Shown piece by piece: positions 17,521 to 25,731 of a stretch of 64,000 bases of DNA. The notes under the pieces were generated by a model, which had not been told where the DNA came from, did not search any database, and was given only the letters and a program-made list of their open reading frames with translations. The DNA is from Bin127 sp965221625 (GTDB taxonomy: Bacteria; Chloroflexota; Dehalococcoidia; Lucifugimonadales; Lucifugimonadaceae): the NCBI GenBank assembly GCA_965221625.1, contig OZ244903.1, forward strand, positions 744,001 through 808,000, read 5' to 3'. Both the position numbers and the translations under genes were made by a program. Positions within the stretch are counted from its first letter, which is position 1. Each line of letters opens with the position of its first letter.

Positions 17521-18963
17521 TCAACGGCGCATCGCCATTGTTCGCACGCGATCTCGTGCTGCTTGGCGCACCTTGGCCGCGACGCGGGACTGCGATTCAA
17601 GGGTCATCGTCAACGGCAGTGCCACCAACAGTAGTAATGCCATGATGGCGAACGCTTGTCGGTAAGTACCGGTGAAGTCGTGCATGAATCCGACGAAGAG
17701 CGGACCAGCGGTGCCGAATATTGCACTGACCGAGCTGGTGATACCCACTATGGATCCGTAACTCCGACGGCCGAAGTAGTCGGCTAGGATGGCGAGCCGC
17801 AGGGGTATCGATGCGCCGAATCCCAAACCGAAGCCGATGACGAAGATTGGCAATGGGATGATGCCCCACGAAATGCCGAGAAAGTCGGAGTTGATCATCG
17901 CCAACGCACCGACACCCATCGTTTGTATGAGAAACGATAAGGTCAACAACAATCGCTTGTCGAAACGGTCGCCGATGAAGCCGATGCTGGCGCGCCCGAG
18001 GACGTCGCCGATGAAGACTGCGGCGGCAGCGAATGAGGCGAGCCAAATGCCGATGTCGTACTCGTTGAGGGTGGGCAGGTGAAAGAGATTCGTCGAACTG
18101 ACGAGTTGTCCCATGCTGACTGCGATGGCGAGTTGCCAAAACGCCCGCAGTCGCAGAGCCTCGCGCACGCCGATCGAAGCGTCACGCGGTCCGCGAGGAC
18201 GGTCAGTCGACGATCCGGTGACCTGCAGCGTTTCGTCGCCATCCGGGAGCATGCCGTGGTCTTCAGGTCGATGCTTCATCATCAACGCGATGGGCAAGCC
18301 GAGTATCCAGAACCCGACTCCAACCGCAAACATCACGGGACGCCATCCGTATTGGGAGATCGACCACACTAGCAACGGAAGCACGACGGCTCCGATCGCC
18401 GAGAAGGTCATAAGCATTGACAGTGCCTTGGCGCGTTGCCGCACGAACCAATTGCCTACTGTGGCGACGAATACGATGAATGTGCCGAACGACATTCCCA
18501 AGGCGAGGAGCAGAACGGCGACGTAGAAGTGCCAGAGCGATTGCATCTGGCTCATCAAGATGAACCCCGCCCCGGTGACGACGATGCCGAACAGCATCAC
18601 GCGTTTTGGTCCGAATCGGTCGAGTGCGGCACCGACGAATGGTGAGATGAGTCCGCTTTCGCCGCGTTGCAGCGAAATTGCAGCACCGAAAGCACCGGAA
18701 CTCCAACCTGAGAAGGTTGCCAAAATCGGGTCGACGAATGCTTGGAAGCCGCGCCAGAACACAGCTGACGCGTAGAACTGCATCGCACCGCCGCCGAGGA
18801 CGATCCACCAGCCGTAGAAGACCTTGGTTGGACGCTTCCCTAACGTTTGGGGACCGCCTTTCGTTCTCGGAGCAGATTGTGTTCGAGGAACGGTTCGATG
18901 GCGCGTATGAAACCGAGCGGGTTGTCGCCGGGAACTCGGTGACTCGCGTCCGGCACGTAACAC
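17521..18963 (-). CDS. Major facilitator superfamily transporter (monocarboxylate/oxalate-like)
   Basis: A 12-helix MFS permease whose core begins KVFYGWWIVLGGGAMQFYAS, the style of the oxalate/formate and monocarboxylate porter branch. It has a long central loop (about residue 235, KHRPEDHGMLPDGDE), and IGFIGDRFDKRL is the second-half MFS signature loop. No start codon occurs in frame between the first helix and GTG 18963, so the gene either overlaps the 3' end of the alpha/beta hydrolase gene by about 124 bases or uses a rare start near 18840. The basic, disordered N-terminal 45 residues are doubtful. It probably imports or exports a small organic acid (inference). Confidence 0.8.
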   Translation of the reverse strand: MLRAGRESPSSRRQPARFHTRHRTVPRTQSAPRTKGGPQTLGKRPTKVFYGWWIVLGGGAMQFYASAVFWRGFQAFVDPILATFSGWSSGAFGAAISLQRGESGLISPFVGAALDRFGPKRVMLFGIVVTGAGFILMSQMQSLWHFYVAVLLLALGMSFGTFIVFVATVGNWFVRQRAKALSMLMTFSAIGAVVLPLLVWSISQYGWRPVMFAVGVGFWILGLPIALMMKHRPEDHGMLPDGDETLQVTGSSTDRPRGPRDASIGVREALRLRAFWQLAIAVSMGQLVSSTNLFHLPTLNEYDIGIWLASFAAAAVFIGDVLGRASIGFIGDRFDKRLLLTLSFLIQTMGVGALAMINSDFLGISWGIIPLPIFVIGFGLGFGASIPLRLAILADYFGRRSYGSIVGITSSVSAIFGTAGPLFVGFMHDFTGTYRQAFAIMALLLLVALPLTMTLESQSRVAAKVRQAARDRVRTMAMRR

Positions 18964-19784
18964 GCGGAGCTGCCCACGACCGTTTCGACCATCCGTCGAA
19001 CGACCTCCGGTGCGACGAGTTTCGAATTACCACCCATGACGAAAAGCGTGGGTGCAGATACGCCGCCGAGGAAGGCCCAAAGTTCGTCGGAGCTGAAACT
19101 CACCCGGTGGTGTTTGAGAAGCTGCGGGTCGTGTTTCCACCTCCAACTGCCGTCAGATTCGAGGTCGACGGCACGCAGGAGTGAGCCTTCGACTGACTCA
19201 CGGTTGCGGCGAGGACTCAACTCTGTTACCCGGTCGACGAGTGCCTCGAAAGATCCGTCAGACGGCAAAGAGTCGATGTATCGTTGGATGCCTCGACGTG
19301 CCTCGCGGTTCAGTTGCGGTGCAACGTCTACCACGATGATCGATTCCACGACCTCAGACATTTCCGAGGCCAAGATGTACGCGAGTTGCCCGCCGAGGGA
19401 TAGACCGCAAATGCTGAACTCGCTAATCCCCATCCCCGTCGACATGTGATCGACAAGTCTTTTAGCGTCTTCGAGATAGCCATGCGTGGTGTAGTTGAGA
19501 TCTTCGGAAGCACCGCTGTCGCCGTGACCGCGCAGGTCCAATGAGATGCAGCGGAAGCGTGAACGGAGAGCCAAGCACGTGAAATCCCAGGTACGCGCTT
19601 GTTGAAGGAAGCCGTGAATAAAGATGACGGTTGGTTTATTCCCGCTGTCGTCGCCCCAATCCACGAAATGCAGATCGTGCAGTTCGGGATCCTTGATCGT
19701 GACTGCTGTGGGAGGCGAATCGTCGAAGAAGCGGACGCCCAGATTTCTCGCCGCTTCAAGGGTGTTCTGGAACGTCTCGTCCAT
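18840..19784 (-). CDS. Alpha/beta fold hydrolase
   Basis: A 314-residue alpha/beta hydrolase. The oxyanion His-Gly is in VIFIHGFLQQARTWDF. A conserved loop LDLRGHGDSG follows, then the nucleophile elbow ICGLSLGGQLAY and the His in YVPDASHRVPGDNP. The predicted acid residue lies near APTLFVMGGNSKLV. The start is set at ATG 19784 (MDETFQN), not at the TTG nine codons upstream. There is no signal peptide. Substrate unknown; esterase, C-C hydrolase and lactonase activities all fit the fold. It is first in a minus-strand series with the MFS transporter and E2. Confidence 0.85.
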   Translation of the reverse strand: MDETFQNTLEAARNLGVRFFDDSPPTAVTIKDPELHDLHFVDWGDDSGNKPTVIFIHGFLQQARTWDFTCLALRSRFRCISLDLRGHGDSGASEDLNYTTHGYLEDAKRLVDHMSTGMGISEFSICGLSLGGQLAYILASEMSEVVESIIVVDVAPQLNREARRGIQRYIDSLPSDGSFEALVDRVTELSPRRNRESVEGSLLRAVDLESDGSWRWKHDPQLLKHHRVSFSSDELWAFLGGVSAPTLFVMGGNSKLVAPEVVRRMVETVVGSSACYVPDASHRVPGDNPLGFIRAIEPFLEHNLLRERKAVPKR

Positions 19785-19996
19785 GCGCCAATCTCTTAGG
19801 TTACAAATCAAAGATGACCTTCACAACGTGCTACGCGCGCCGTCCACGCGGTTGCGTCGCCAAATGTTGCCAAATGTTGCCAGATATCTGGGCGATTGAA
19901 TTGCGTATCTATCTATGTGAGGCAGTTCCGGTGCGGACCTGTTAGCCAAATCTTCCACGCGAACTCATCGTCAGCAAACATCCTTAGAATCTCGAT

Positions 19997-21127
19997 ATGA
20001 ACATCGGCAAGCTGTTCGACATCCCGATCAAGTTGCATTGGTCGTGGTTAATCGGATTTGTGTTGATCACTTGGTTGGTCGCTTCGGGAGGGTTGCCGTT
20101 CATCCCGGTCGGATTGGCGGAATCGCAAAGGTGGGTAGTTGGTGCGATCATCACTATGACGCTGTTCGTCTCAGTTCTGGCGCACGAACTGGCGCATTCG
20201 TTGACCGCCAAACGTCTCGGATACGGCGTTGCCAGCATCACGTTGCTGATATTCGGTGGTGTCAGTCTCATCGTCGATCGACGGATGAAGGCATCGCACG
20301 ATTTTCTGATTTCGGCAGCAGGTCCCGCCGCATCTCTCGCCATCGGGATTTTCTTCATCGCGCTCTGGATGACCTATAACGATCCTGCGCGAACCGGCAC
20401 CGAGGCAATCTTGGAAGGCGTGCTGTTCTACATCGGCCTCGAGAACATCGCTTTGGCAGTTTTCAACATGTTGCCCGGACTGCCATTGGATGGTGGGCGC
20501 GTGCTGCAATCGATTGTGTGGGCGTTAACCGGCAAGCGTCGATTCGCGGCTCGCACCGCCGGGCGTGCAGGGCAGCTACTATCTTTCCTGTTGACTGCAG
20601 CCGCGCTCTATCTGATCTTCATTAGGAACGACTTGAGCAGCGGTGTATGGCTTGCGTTCATTGCGCTCTTCATCGGCTCGGCGTCTTCCGCTGAGGTACG
20701 TAACAGTCGTTCGAACCCATCGTCCAACGGCATCGCCGCGGATCCGACGCACACGGTGAGGCATGCGATGACGTCAGTATCGATGCCGATCAATGCTGCC
20801 GCACCGTTAGAGCAAGCAGTGCAGAACGTCATCTCAAGGCACCCAGAGGTTGATTTGCCCGTTATATCTAGCGGACGCATCACGGGATTGGTTTCGATGG
20901 ATGACGTCAACGCGCTGAGACTCGATCAGAACGAGGGACGTGGGCTGACCGTTTCCGACATCGCCCGACGCGTGCGCACCTTTGCGGTCGAGCCAGATAC
21001 GGACCTCAATTCAGCGCGCCGAATTTTGACGCGCGGCTCTACTGACCTATTGCTGGTGTTTGAAGACGACTACCTAATCGGGATGTGCACGTTGGGTGAC
21101 ATCGAACGGGCATCGATTTCGCTTTGA
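19997..21127 (+). CDS. Site-2-protease-like M50 metalloprotease with CBS domains
   Basis: A 376-residue integral membrane zinc protease of the Rv2869/YwhC-like short S2P branch. The N-terminal NIGKLFDIPIKLHWSWL is typical of that group. The zinc motif HExxH is in VLAHELAHSLTAKRLG. The third ligand region is NMLPGLPLDGGRVLQ, in which the Asp binds zinc. About five to six hydrophobic helices are followed by a C-terminal cytoplasmic region with two CBS motifs (about 245-375), expected to bind an adenosyl ligand. The family cleaves substrate helices within the membrane, often anti-sigma factors; no anti-sigma gene is adjacent. Confidence 0.9.
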   Translation: MNIGKLFDIPIKLHWSWLIGFVLITWLVASGGLPFIPVGLAESQRWVVGAIITMTLFVSVLAHELAHSLTAKRLGYGVASITLLIFGGVSLIVDRRMKASHDFLISAAGPAASLAIGIFFIALWMTYNDPARTGTEAILEGVLFYIGLENIALAVFNMLPGLPLDGGRVLQSIVWALTGKRRFAARTAGRAGQLLSFLLTAAALYLIFIRNDLSSGVWLAFIALFIGSASSAEVRNSRSNPSSNGIAADPTHTVRHAMTSVSMPINAAAPLEQAVQNVISRHPEVDLPVISSGRITGLVSMDDVNALRLDQNEGRGLTVSDIARRVRTFAVEPDTDLNSARRILTRGSTDLLLVFEDDYLIGMCTLGDIERASISL

Positions 21128-21131
21128 TGAG

Positions 21132-21491
21132 TCATCCGCCCAACGGTTCGAAGTCGGGATGCGCGCGGTCGATCCACACGTCGACGAATCTCGATCCGTG
21201 ATACTTCGGTCGCTCATATCCATGTATCCACGGCTGCATCGTCGCTCGCGCGATGTTGTTCGACCAGAGTAATGGCACGGCGATCGCCTCGTCGATAACG
21301 TACGCCTCGATTTCGCGGTAGAGGTCTAGTCTGGTCGATGCGTCCGGTTCTGCAGCGGCGTCGGGAGATACATCCTTCGGCGTGTCAACGGCGGCAGTGT
21401 TGCAGGACAGTACCAGGCTAAGGGCGAGAGCCACCGCGCAAGCCGATACACGAGGGCTAGAACGTGAATGATGTCGTTGTACCGCCGCCAT
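21132..21491 (-). pseudogene. Internally deleted solute-binding lipoprotein (family 5 SBP remnant)
   Basis: Only 119 codons. The N-terminus is a normal lipoprotein signal (ALALSLVLSC), and the last 65 residues (RLDLYREIEAYVIDEAIAVP and PWIHGYERPKYHGSRF) look like the extreme C-terminus of family 5 oligopeptide-binding proteins. The roughly 450 residues that normally lie between are missing. The frame is intact, so an in-frame deletion is the simplest reading. It may still be expressed as a small lipoprotein. It is the last gene of the minus-strand cluster and convergent with the S2P gene, 4 bases away. Confidence 0.6.
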
Positions 21492-21556
21492 GAGTAGCGA
21501 TACTATCTGCCGCGGCTCTCCGCCGATGTGTCATGCGGCGGTGCTAGCGCGTCATT

Positions 21557-21943
21557 TCAGTCGTTTTCGGGGAACAACGCAGCGCGGCGATGGACGCCGG
21601 TGCCTACCAACCGGTCGTTGTCGAGATCGTACGCTTCGACGTTGAAGCGAAAGCGGTTGCCGGAGGCTTCGATGAGTTCGGCGGTGGTCTTGATGCGAGA
21701 ACCAAGCGGGGCAGGCGCGACATGGCGAACGTCGACGTGGTAACCGACGGTGAATCCTTGATCCGGCAGATGAGGATCGACGGCTCGCATTGCCGTTATC
21801 TCCATTTCGTTAATCATCGAAGGGCTGGAGAGCGTTGCGCGCGCCGGATCTCCGCCCGGGCTGTAGAGCATCTCTTCTGTAACGAACCACGTGCGTTCAT
21901 TGCGCAACCCCGGCGCAACGACTTCAGGTAAGTCGATCGACAT
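21557..21943 (-). CDS. Hotdog-fold thioesterase, FlK-like
   Basis: A 128-residue single-domain hotdog protein. The order PSMINEMEITAMRAVDPHLP, TVGYHVDVRHVAPAPLG and FNVEAYDLDNDRLVGTGVHR matches the fluoroacetyl-CoA thioesterase (FlK) family: Glu and His lie in the catalytic positions, with Ser near the position of the FlK Thr. It probably hydrolyses a small acyl-CoA in the cytoplasm. It lies 18 bases after the haloacid-dehalogenase-like gene on the same strand, so a joint role with halogenated short acids is conceivable but unproven. Confidence 0.72.
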   Translation of the reverse strand: MSIDLPEVVAPGLRNERTWFVTEEMLYSPGGDPARATLSSPSMINEMEITAMRAVDPHLPDQGFTVGYHVDVRHVAPAPLGSRIKTTAELIEASGNRFRFNVEAYDLDNDRLVGTGVHRRAALFPEND

Positions 21944-21961
21944 TGTGATGTAACGGTCTCG

Positions 21962-22669
21962 TCAGAGCAGTTCGTCCGCCATCTCGTTGAAGTCCGAGAC
22001 GGTGAGGTCTGGTTCGTACTGTGCGTCGGTGTCTTCGAATGGCAGGTCGTATCTGTCGACGTAGATTCCACGCAAGCCGCACGTCCTCGCGCCCATTACG
22101 TCGAAAGAGTTGGACGAAACCATGATGAGTTCTCCCGGCTCCATGTTGAGGATGCGTGCTGCGCTGCGGTAGACGCCCGGATGTGGCTTGAATGCGCCGG
22201 CGACTTCGACGGAGATGACGTCGTCGAAGTCGAACTTGATGCGGTTTTCGACGAGGTGATCCAAGAACCACGGATTGCCATTCGACAAGGCAACGAGTTT
22301 GAACTTTGGGGCAAGCCTTGCTAGTCCTGGCAAACAATCGTCAAATGGATTGAGCACCTGCCATCCGCGCATAAAGTGCGCCGTTTCTTCTTCGGATGGA
22401 GGCAATCCGTTCAGTTTGGCGACGTAGACGAATGCCTTCTGCGCCGTCTCGAGATATCCAGTGTGCCCTAACTCGAGCAGTGAATCTTGGTACTGCTCGA
22501 TGCGCTGGCGGTGTCGAAGCTGCGCCCAAAAAGTATCGGCATTAACCTGATCTTCGCCTCCTCGATTTCGTATGAACTCAGCGATGAACGGGGTGAGACT
22601 CCCGCCGAGGTCTAACACCGTGCCGAAAAGGTCGAACGTGAGTGCCTTGCAGTTCTTCAGGTCGGTCAT
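21962..22669 (-). CDS. Haloacid dehalogenase type II (HAD superfamily)
   Basis: A 235-residue HAD hydrolase. Motif I is ALTFDLFGTVLD with the nucleophile Asp; the DLFGT form is typical of L-2-haloacid dehalogenases. Motif II is VALSNGNPWFLDHL, the motif III Lys is in GAFKPHPGVY, and VSSNSFDVMGAR matches the SSN-x-D-x-x-GA signature of that subfamily. The small cap domain sits between motifs I and II. The start at ATG 22669 (MTDLKNCKAL) suits the family; GTG 22735 is an alternative. The expected reaction is hydrolysis of a 2-haloacid to a 2-hydroxyacid with halide release. Confidence 0.8.
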   Translation of the reverse strand: MTDLKNCKALTFDLFGTVLDLGGSLTPFIAEFIRNRGGEDQVNADTFWAQLRHRQRIEQYQDSLLELGHTGYLETAQKAFVYVAKLNGLPPSEEETAHFMRGWQVLNPFDDCLPGLARLAPKFKLVALSNGNPWFLDHLVENRIKFDFDDVISVEVAGAFKPHPGVYRSAARILNMEPGELIMVSSNSFDVMGARTCGLRGIYVDRYDLPFEDTDAQYEPDLTVSDFNEMADELL

Positions 22670-22740
22670 ATCGAGATATCCCATCCGAGGTATTTCTGTT
22701 GAGTCGAGGATCGGATTCGTGCGGATCGATAACACAGATC

Positions 22741-23262
22741 CTAAAGTCCGGCAGTCCCGTCGTTAATCTCCTCTTTCGGTTGGAGTTGAGATTGTTGAAA
22801 CTGGGGTCGAGCGGATTTCAGCATCGTCATCGCTTCTACAGTTCGTTCGTCGCCGCTGAAGAGATCGCAGATGGCGGCCGGGCTATCGGGATCGACGCCG
22901 TGGACACCAATCGGATAGATGCGCCAAAACCGGCCGTCGGTGATGGCAAAGACTGCGACGCCAATGGATCGGCAACGATCGAGATGGAATTCGATGCCTT
23001 CTCGGATGTCGGCACCCAAAGCACGAGTTTCGACCACCGCGTGTGTCTGGTTCGGCGAGTGCTCCGCACTGAATGCATGCACCATCCGTGCATCGGCATC
23101 GCTGCCGCTGTCAGGTATGAACCAATACTCCGGGTGACGCAATCGCCAACCAATCAGATTCAGTACCGGGGTGACGAGCACTATGAAGGTGCGCGAAACG
23201 CTGTGTTGGGCACCGATCAGCTCGAACTGATTGCTCCGAGCCGATGCTACCTCGGCGATCAA
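22741..23262 (-). CDS. Small protein resembling the HsdR N-terminal nuclease fold
   Basis: A 173-residue protein with a TTG start 22 bases after the NIPSNAP stop. The central part HAVVETRALGADIREGIEFH followed by GVAVFAITDGRFWRIYPI resembles the PD-(D/E)xK core of HsdR N-terminal and related solitary nuclease-like domains (Glu-x-Lys strand, helix, 'TdG..W.iY' strand). The expected Lys is Arg here (VETR), and the preceding acidic strand may be PEYWFIPDSG. A nuclease role is therefore doubtful. Its place within a catabolic cluster gives no hint. The frame has the amino-acid pattern of a real protein, but the start is weak. Confidence 0.5.
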   Translation of the reverse strand: MIAEVASARSNQFELIGAQHSVSRTFIVLVTPVLNLIGWRLRHPEYWFIPDSGSDADARMVHAFSAEHSPNQTHAVVETRALGADIREGIEFHLDRCRSIGVAVFAITDGRFWRIYPIGVHGVDPDSPAAICDLFSGDERTVEAMTMLKSARPQFQQSQLQPKEEINDGTAGL

Positions 23263-23283
23263 TCTGCTTGCTAGCGAAGTCGT

Positions 23284-23583
23284 TTAGTCCACCGATTTGA
23301 TCAGCTTGATGTCGCGGTGCGCAAGATGCCCTCGGACCAACGGCATGTTCTCTTTCCACCAATCAGATCCGTAGAACGCCGCTTCCTTCTCCTCCAACTC
23401 CTCCATCGTTTCGCCGTAGGAACGGATCCAAATGAACTGAGAATCGTCCTCATTGACCCAAACCGTTTCGGCCTTCATGCCAAAACCTGCCATGACGTCA
23501 ATGAGCGTCTCGTCAAAGAGTTTGAGCCATGATTCCATTTGGCCCGAGTTGATGGTGTAAGTTCGCAGATGGGCAATCGTCAT
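23284..23583 (-). CDS. NIPSNAP family protein
   Basis: A 99-residue ferredoxin-like alpha/beta-barrel domain protein. It starts TIAHLRTYTINSGQMESWLK, the usual NIPSNAP opening (LRTYT...G....w...f). It continues with FIWIRSYGETMEELEEKEAA and FYGSDWWKEN, typical of bacterial members. The biochemical role of these proteins is not established; they are often found beside catabolic enzymes, as here with dehalogenase and NHL genes. Confidence 0.85.
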   Translation of the reverse strand: MTIAHLRTYTINSGQMESWLKLFDETLIDVMAGFGMKAETVWVNEDDSQFIWIRSYGETMEELEEKEAAFYGSDWWKENMPLVRGHLAHRDIKLIKSVD

Positions 23584-23653
23584 CGCTTGTATTCTCCTGA
23601 GTTAGAGGTAGTTGCGTCTTCGCCATAAACATTATCCACACGTGTCGGCGTGG

Positions 23654-24655
23654 TCATGGCACGCGTCGCCACTTTCGCAGGCTCGCCGGGTTGTCGACTG
23701 GCGGGGATTGGTGGCGACCCCATTCGACGAACGACACCTCGGCGATATAAACGTCGCCGCGGGAATCTACCGCCACGCCGTGCGGCCACAGGAACTGATC
23801 GGGCCCTTGTCCGAAGTGAGGATTACCGAACCGGTCTATCATCTCGCCGTTCCAGTTGTAGACGCTGACGCGGTTGCCGATGTTGGCGACGCCCCGCTGC
23901 ACCGGTGCCGGTCCTTGCTCGCCGATGAATATGGTTGCGTCTGAACCTTTGCCAACGACGTCCACGGCGGTTGCCTTGTGGACGGGCCATTGACGCACGT
24001 ATTCGCCATCTGTGGTGAAAACCTGCACGCGGTTACTTTCGCGATCGCACACGATTACCAAGTCGTCGTCCAATATCGCGATGTTGTGTGGGAGATTGAA
24101 ATGACCGTCGTCGGTGCCGGGTTCTCCCCATGAGAGGATGTGATTGCCTTCGGCGTCGAATCGGTGCACGCGCGAGTTGCCGTAGCCATCGGAGATGAAG
24201 ACGTCTCCGTTGATTGGGGAGATTGCGACGTCGGTTGGGCGGTTGAACATCTTGCCACTCTGGCGAGGAGCCGCTTCACCCGTCCCGATTGTCATCAACC
24301 GCACTCCTTCGCGGGAGTACTTGTGGATTTGGTTTCCGACGTCGTCGACCAGCCAAAGGTTGTCTTCATGGTCGCAGGCGATGCCGTGTGGTCGCATGAA
24401 CCAAGTGTTCCAGAACTGCAACCGATTGCCGTAAGGATCTTCCGTGATCCGCACATCACCTTGCGGATCGTCGTTCCCCCACGAGTCGACGAGATTGCCA
24501 TCGGAATCGAAGACCAAGACCGGAACGTTTCCGCGATTGAAGACGTAAACCCGATCTTGCGAGTCAACGGCGACGGACGTGGCTTCGCGCATCCAGATGC
24601 CGTGCGGCACCTGTGCCCAGTTCGGTACTGGTTCGTAATTCGTAGCAGCTGGCAA
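23654..24655 (-). CDS. NHL-repeat beta-propeller protein
   Basis: A 333-residue six-bladed propeller. The blades are marked by repeats such as SVAVDSQDRVYVFNRG, PHGIACDHEDNLWLVDD, PTDVAISPINGDVFISDGYG and PHGVAVDSRGDVYIAE. It resembles bacterial relatives of peptidyl-alpha-hydroxyglycine lyase; whether it is enzymatic is unknown. The open frame extends further upstream, but that part is antisense to the SDR gene. TTG 24655 is the closest start that keeps the conserved YEPVPNWAQVP opening. No signal peptide is seen. It is divergent from the SDR gene. Confidence 0.82.
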   Translation of the reverse strand: MPAATNYEPVPNWAQVPHGIWMREATSVAVDSQDRVYVFNRGNVPVLVFDSDGNLVDSWGNDDPQGDVRITEDPYGNRLQFWNTWFMRPHGIACDHEDNLWLVDDVGNQIHKYSREGVRLMTIGTGEAAPRQSGKMFNRPTDVAISPINGDVFISDGYGNSRVHRFDAEGNHILSWGEPGTDDGHFNLPHNIAILDDDLVIVCDRESNRVQVFTTDGEYVRQWPVHKATAVDVVGKGSDATIFIGEQGPAPVQRGVANIGNRVSVYNWNGEMIDRFGNPHFGQGPDQFLWPHGVAVDSRGDVYIAEVSFVEWGRHQSPPVDNPASLRKWRRVP

Positions 24656-24720
24656 TGATCTAGCTCTCCAATCGAAGGTTGCTACAAGTAAGTGATTCGG
24701 GCATGAACGAAATCGCCCGG

Positions 24721-24729
24721 TGCTAGAAT
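24721..24729 (+). promoter_or_regulatory. Extended -10 promoter candidate for the SDR gene
   Basis: tg-c-tagaat fits an extended -10 (TGnTAnAAT-like). Transcription would start near 24736, about 44 bases before the ATG. No convincing -35 is present. Confidence 0.45.
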
Positions 24730-24779
24730 TATGCAGCAACTTTTGCCGGACAATTCGATTAATCGGGGTTACGAACGAA

Positions 24780-25586
24780 ATGCTTGCGGATCTGAGCGGA
24801 CGGACTGCGTTGGTTACCGGTGGCGGACAAGGTTTGGGGCTGGGCATCGTTGAGCGCATGGCGGGGCAAGGAGCACGTGTGATCATCGCAGATCTCAACG
24901 ACGAAAACGCCGCCGCGGCCGTCGAACGGGTGAAAGAACTGGGTTCGGATGGTGTGGCAGTTCACATGGACGTTACGGACCAACAGAGCATCTCGGAGGC
25001 GGTTGGGATCGCTAATGGTGCGGTAGATCGCATCGACATACTGGTTAACAATGCCGGCGTTTCTGGCGCACCCGGATCTACTGGCACCGAGTTTCGCGAC
25101 GTGGATTGGGAGTTCACGTGGAAGGTGAACGTCAAGGGATTGTCCGACGTCACCGAGGCACTCCTACCTCAGCTGCGCGCACAGCAATACGGGAAGATCG
25201 TCAACATCTCGTCAGTAGCGGCGCGTGCAGCCCGATACGTCACTGGATATTACGCCACGACGAAGATGGCTGTAATCGCCTACACGCAGGCGTTAGCTCG
25301 CGAGTTCGCCAAGGACAACATCAACGCCAACGCAATCGCGCCGGGACGGATCTGGACTGCGTTCCATCAGGAGTGGATGGAACGTCGCGATGCCAAGGGG
25401 GACCCGGACGTGGCTGGTCGTGACCACTTGGACGTCTTCGAAGAAGCCGCGGCAGAAGTCATCCCGTTGGGTCGACCTCAAACTCCTTCTGACATCGGTG
25501 CACTTGCGGCGTTCCTCGCGTCCGAAGACGCACGAAACATCACCGGGCAAACGATCCAATGCGATGGCGGCCAGGTGATGGTGTAG
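24780..25586 (+). CDS. Short-chain dehydrogenase/reductase (SDR)
   Basis: A 268-residue classical SDR. The cofactor motif TGGGQGLGLG near the N-terminus binds NAD(P). ADLNDEN at the end of strand 2 has an Asp that favours NAD(H). The NNAG motif is in ILVNNAGVSG. The catalytic Ser lies in NISSVAARAA and the YxxxK in GYYATTKMAV. The C-terminal ITGQTIQCDGGQVMV is the usual ending. The start is ATG 24780 (MLADLSGRTAL), because an earlier in-frame start lies upstream of the predicted -10. Substrate unknown; an alcohol or keto acid in the adjacent catabolic cluster is plausible. Confidence 0.93.
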   Translation: MLADLSGRTALVTGGGQGLGLGIVERMAGQGARVIIADLNDENAAAAVERVKELGSDGVAVHMDVTDQQSISEAVGIANGAVDRIDILVNNAGVSGAPGSTGTEFRDVDWEFTWKVNVKGLSDVTEALLPQLRAQQYGKIVNISSVAARAARYVTGYYATTKMAVIAYTQALAREFAKDNINANAIAPGRIWTAFHQEWMERRDAKGDPDVAGRDHLDVFEEAAAEVIPLGRPQTPSDIGALAAFLASEDARNITGQTIQCDGGQVMV

Positions 25587-25620
25587 CTCGTCTCGCCTGA
25601 ACGGGAAGATCGAAACGGAT

Positions 25621-25629
25621 TGGTATAAT
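25621..25629 (+). promoter_or_regulatory. Extended -10 promoter with consensus TATAAT
   Basis: tg-g-tataat is a perfect extended -10. Transcription would begin near 25636, leaving a leader of about 95 bases before the FKBP lipoprotein gene. The leader contains a weak hairpin (tggga/tccca around 25660-25679). Confidence 0.65.
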
Positions 25630-25731
25630 TTGGCGATGCAGCGGTTGATTGGGTGGTTGGGAAGCGTCTAACTCCCAGGTCTCTCAAATCCGTCGCACGC
25701 GCCACTCTTTGCACCGGTTAACCTTCGACAA

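Noticed and set aside
19858..19885. Short tandem repeat gccaaatgtt (two copies plus a partial)
   Set aside because: Only two and a half units; too short to call a repeat element or array.
22642..23274. Plus-strand 210-codon frame overlapping the small nuclease-like gene
   Set aside because: It runs antisense across the dehalogenase start and against the cluster direction; its composition looks like a shadow of the minus-strand frame.
23654..24898. Longer version of the NHL protein starting at 24898
   Set aside because: Its first 80 residues are antisense to the SDR gene and look unlike a protein; the propeller begins near 24655.
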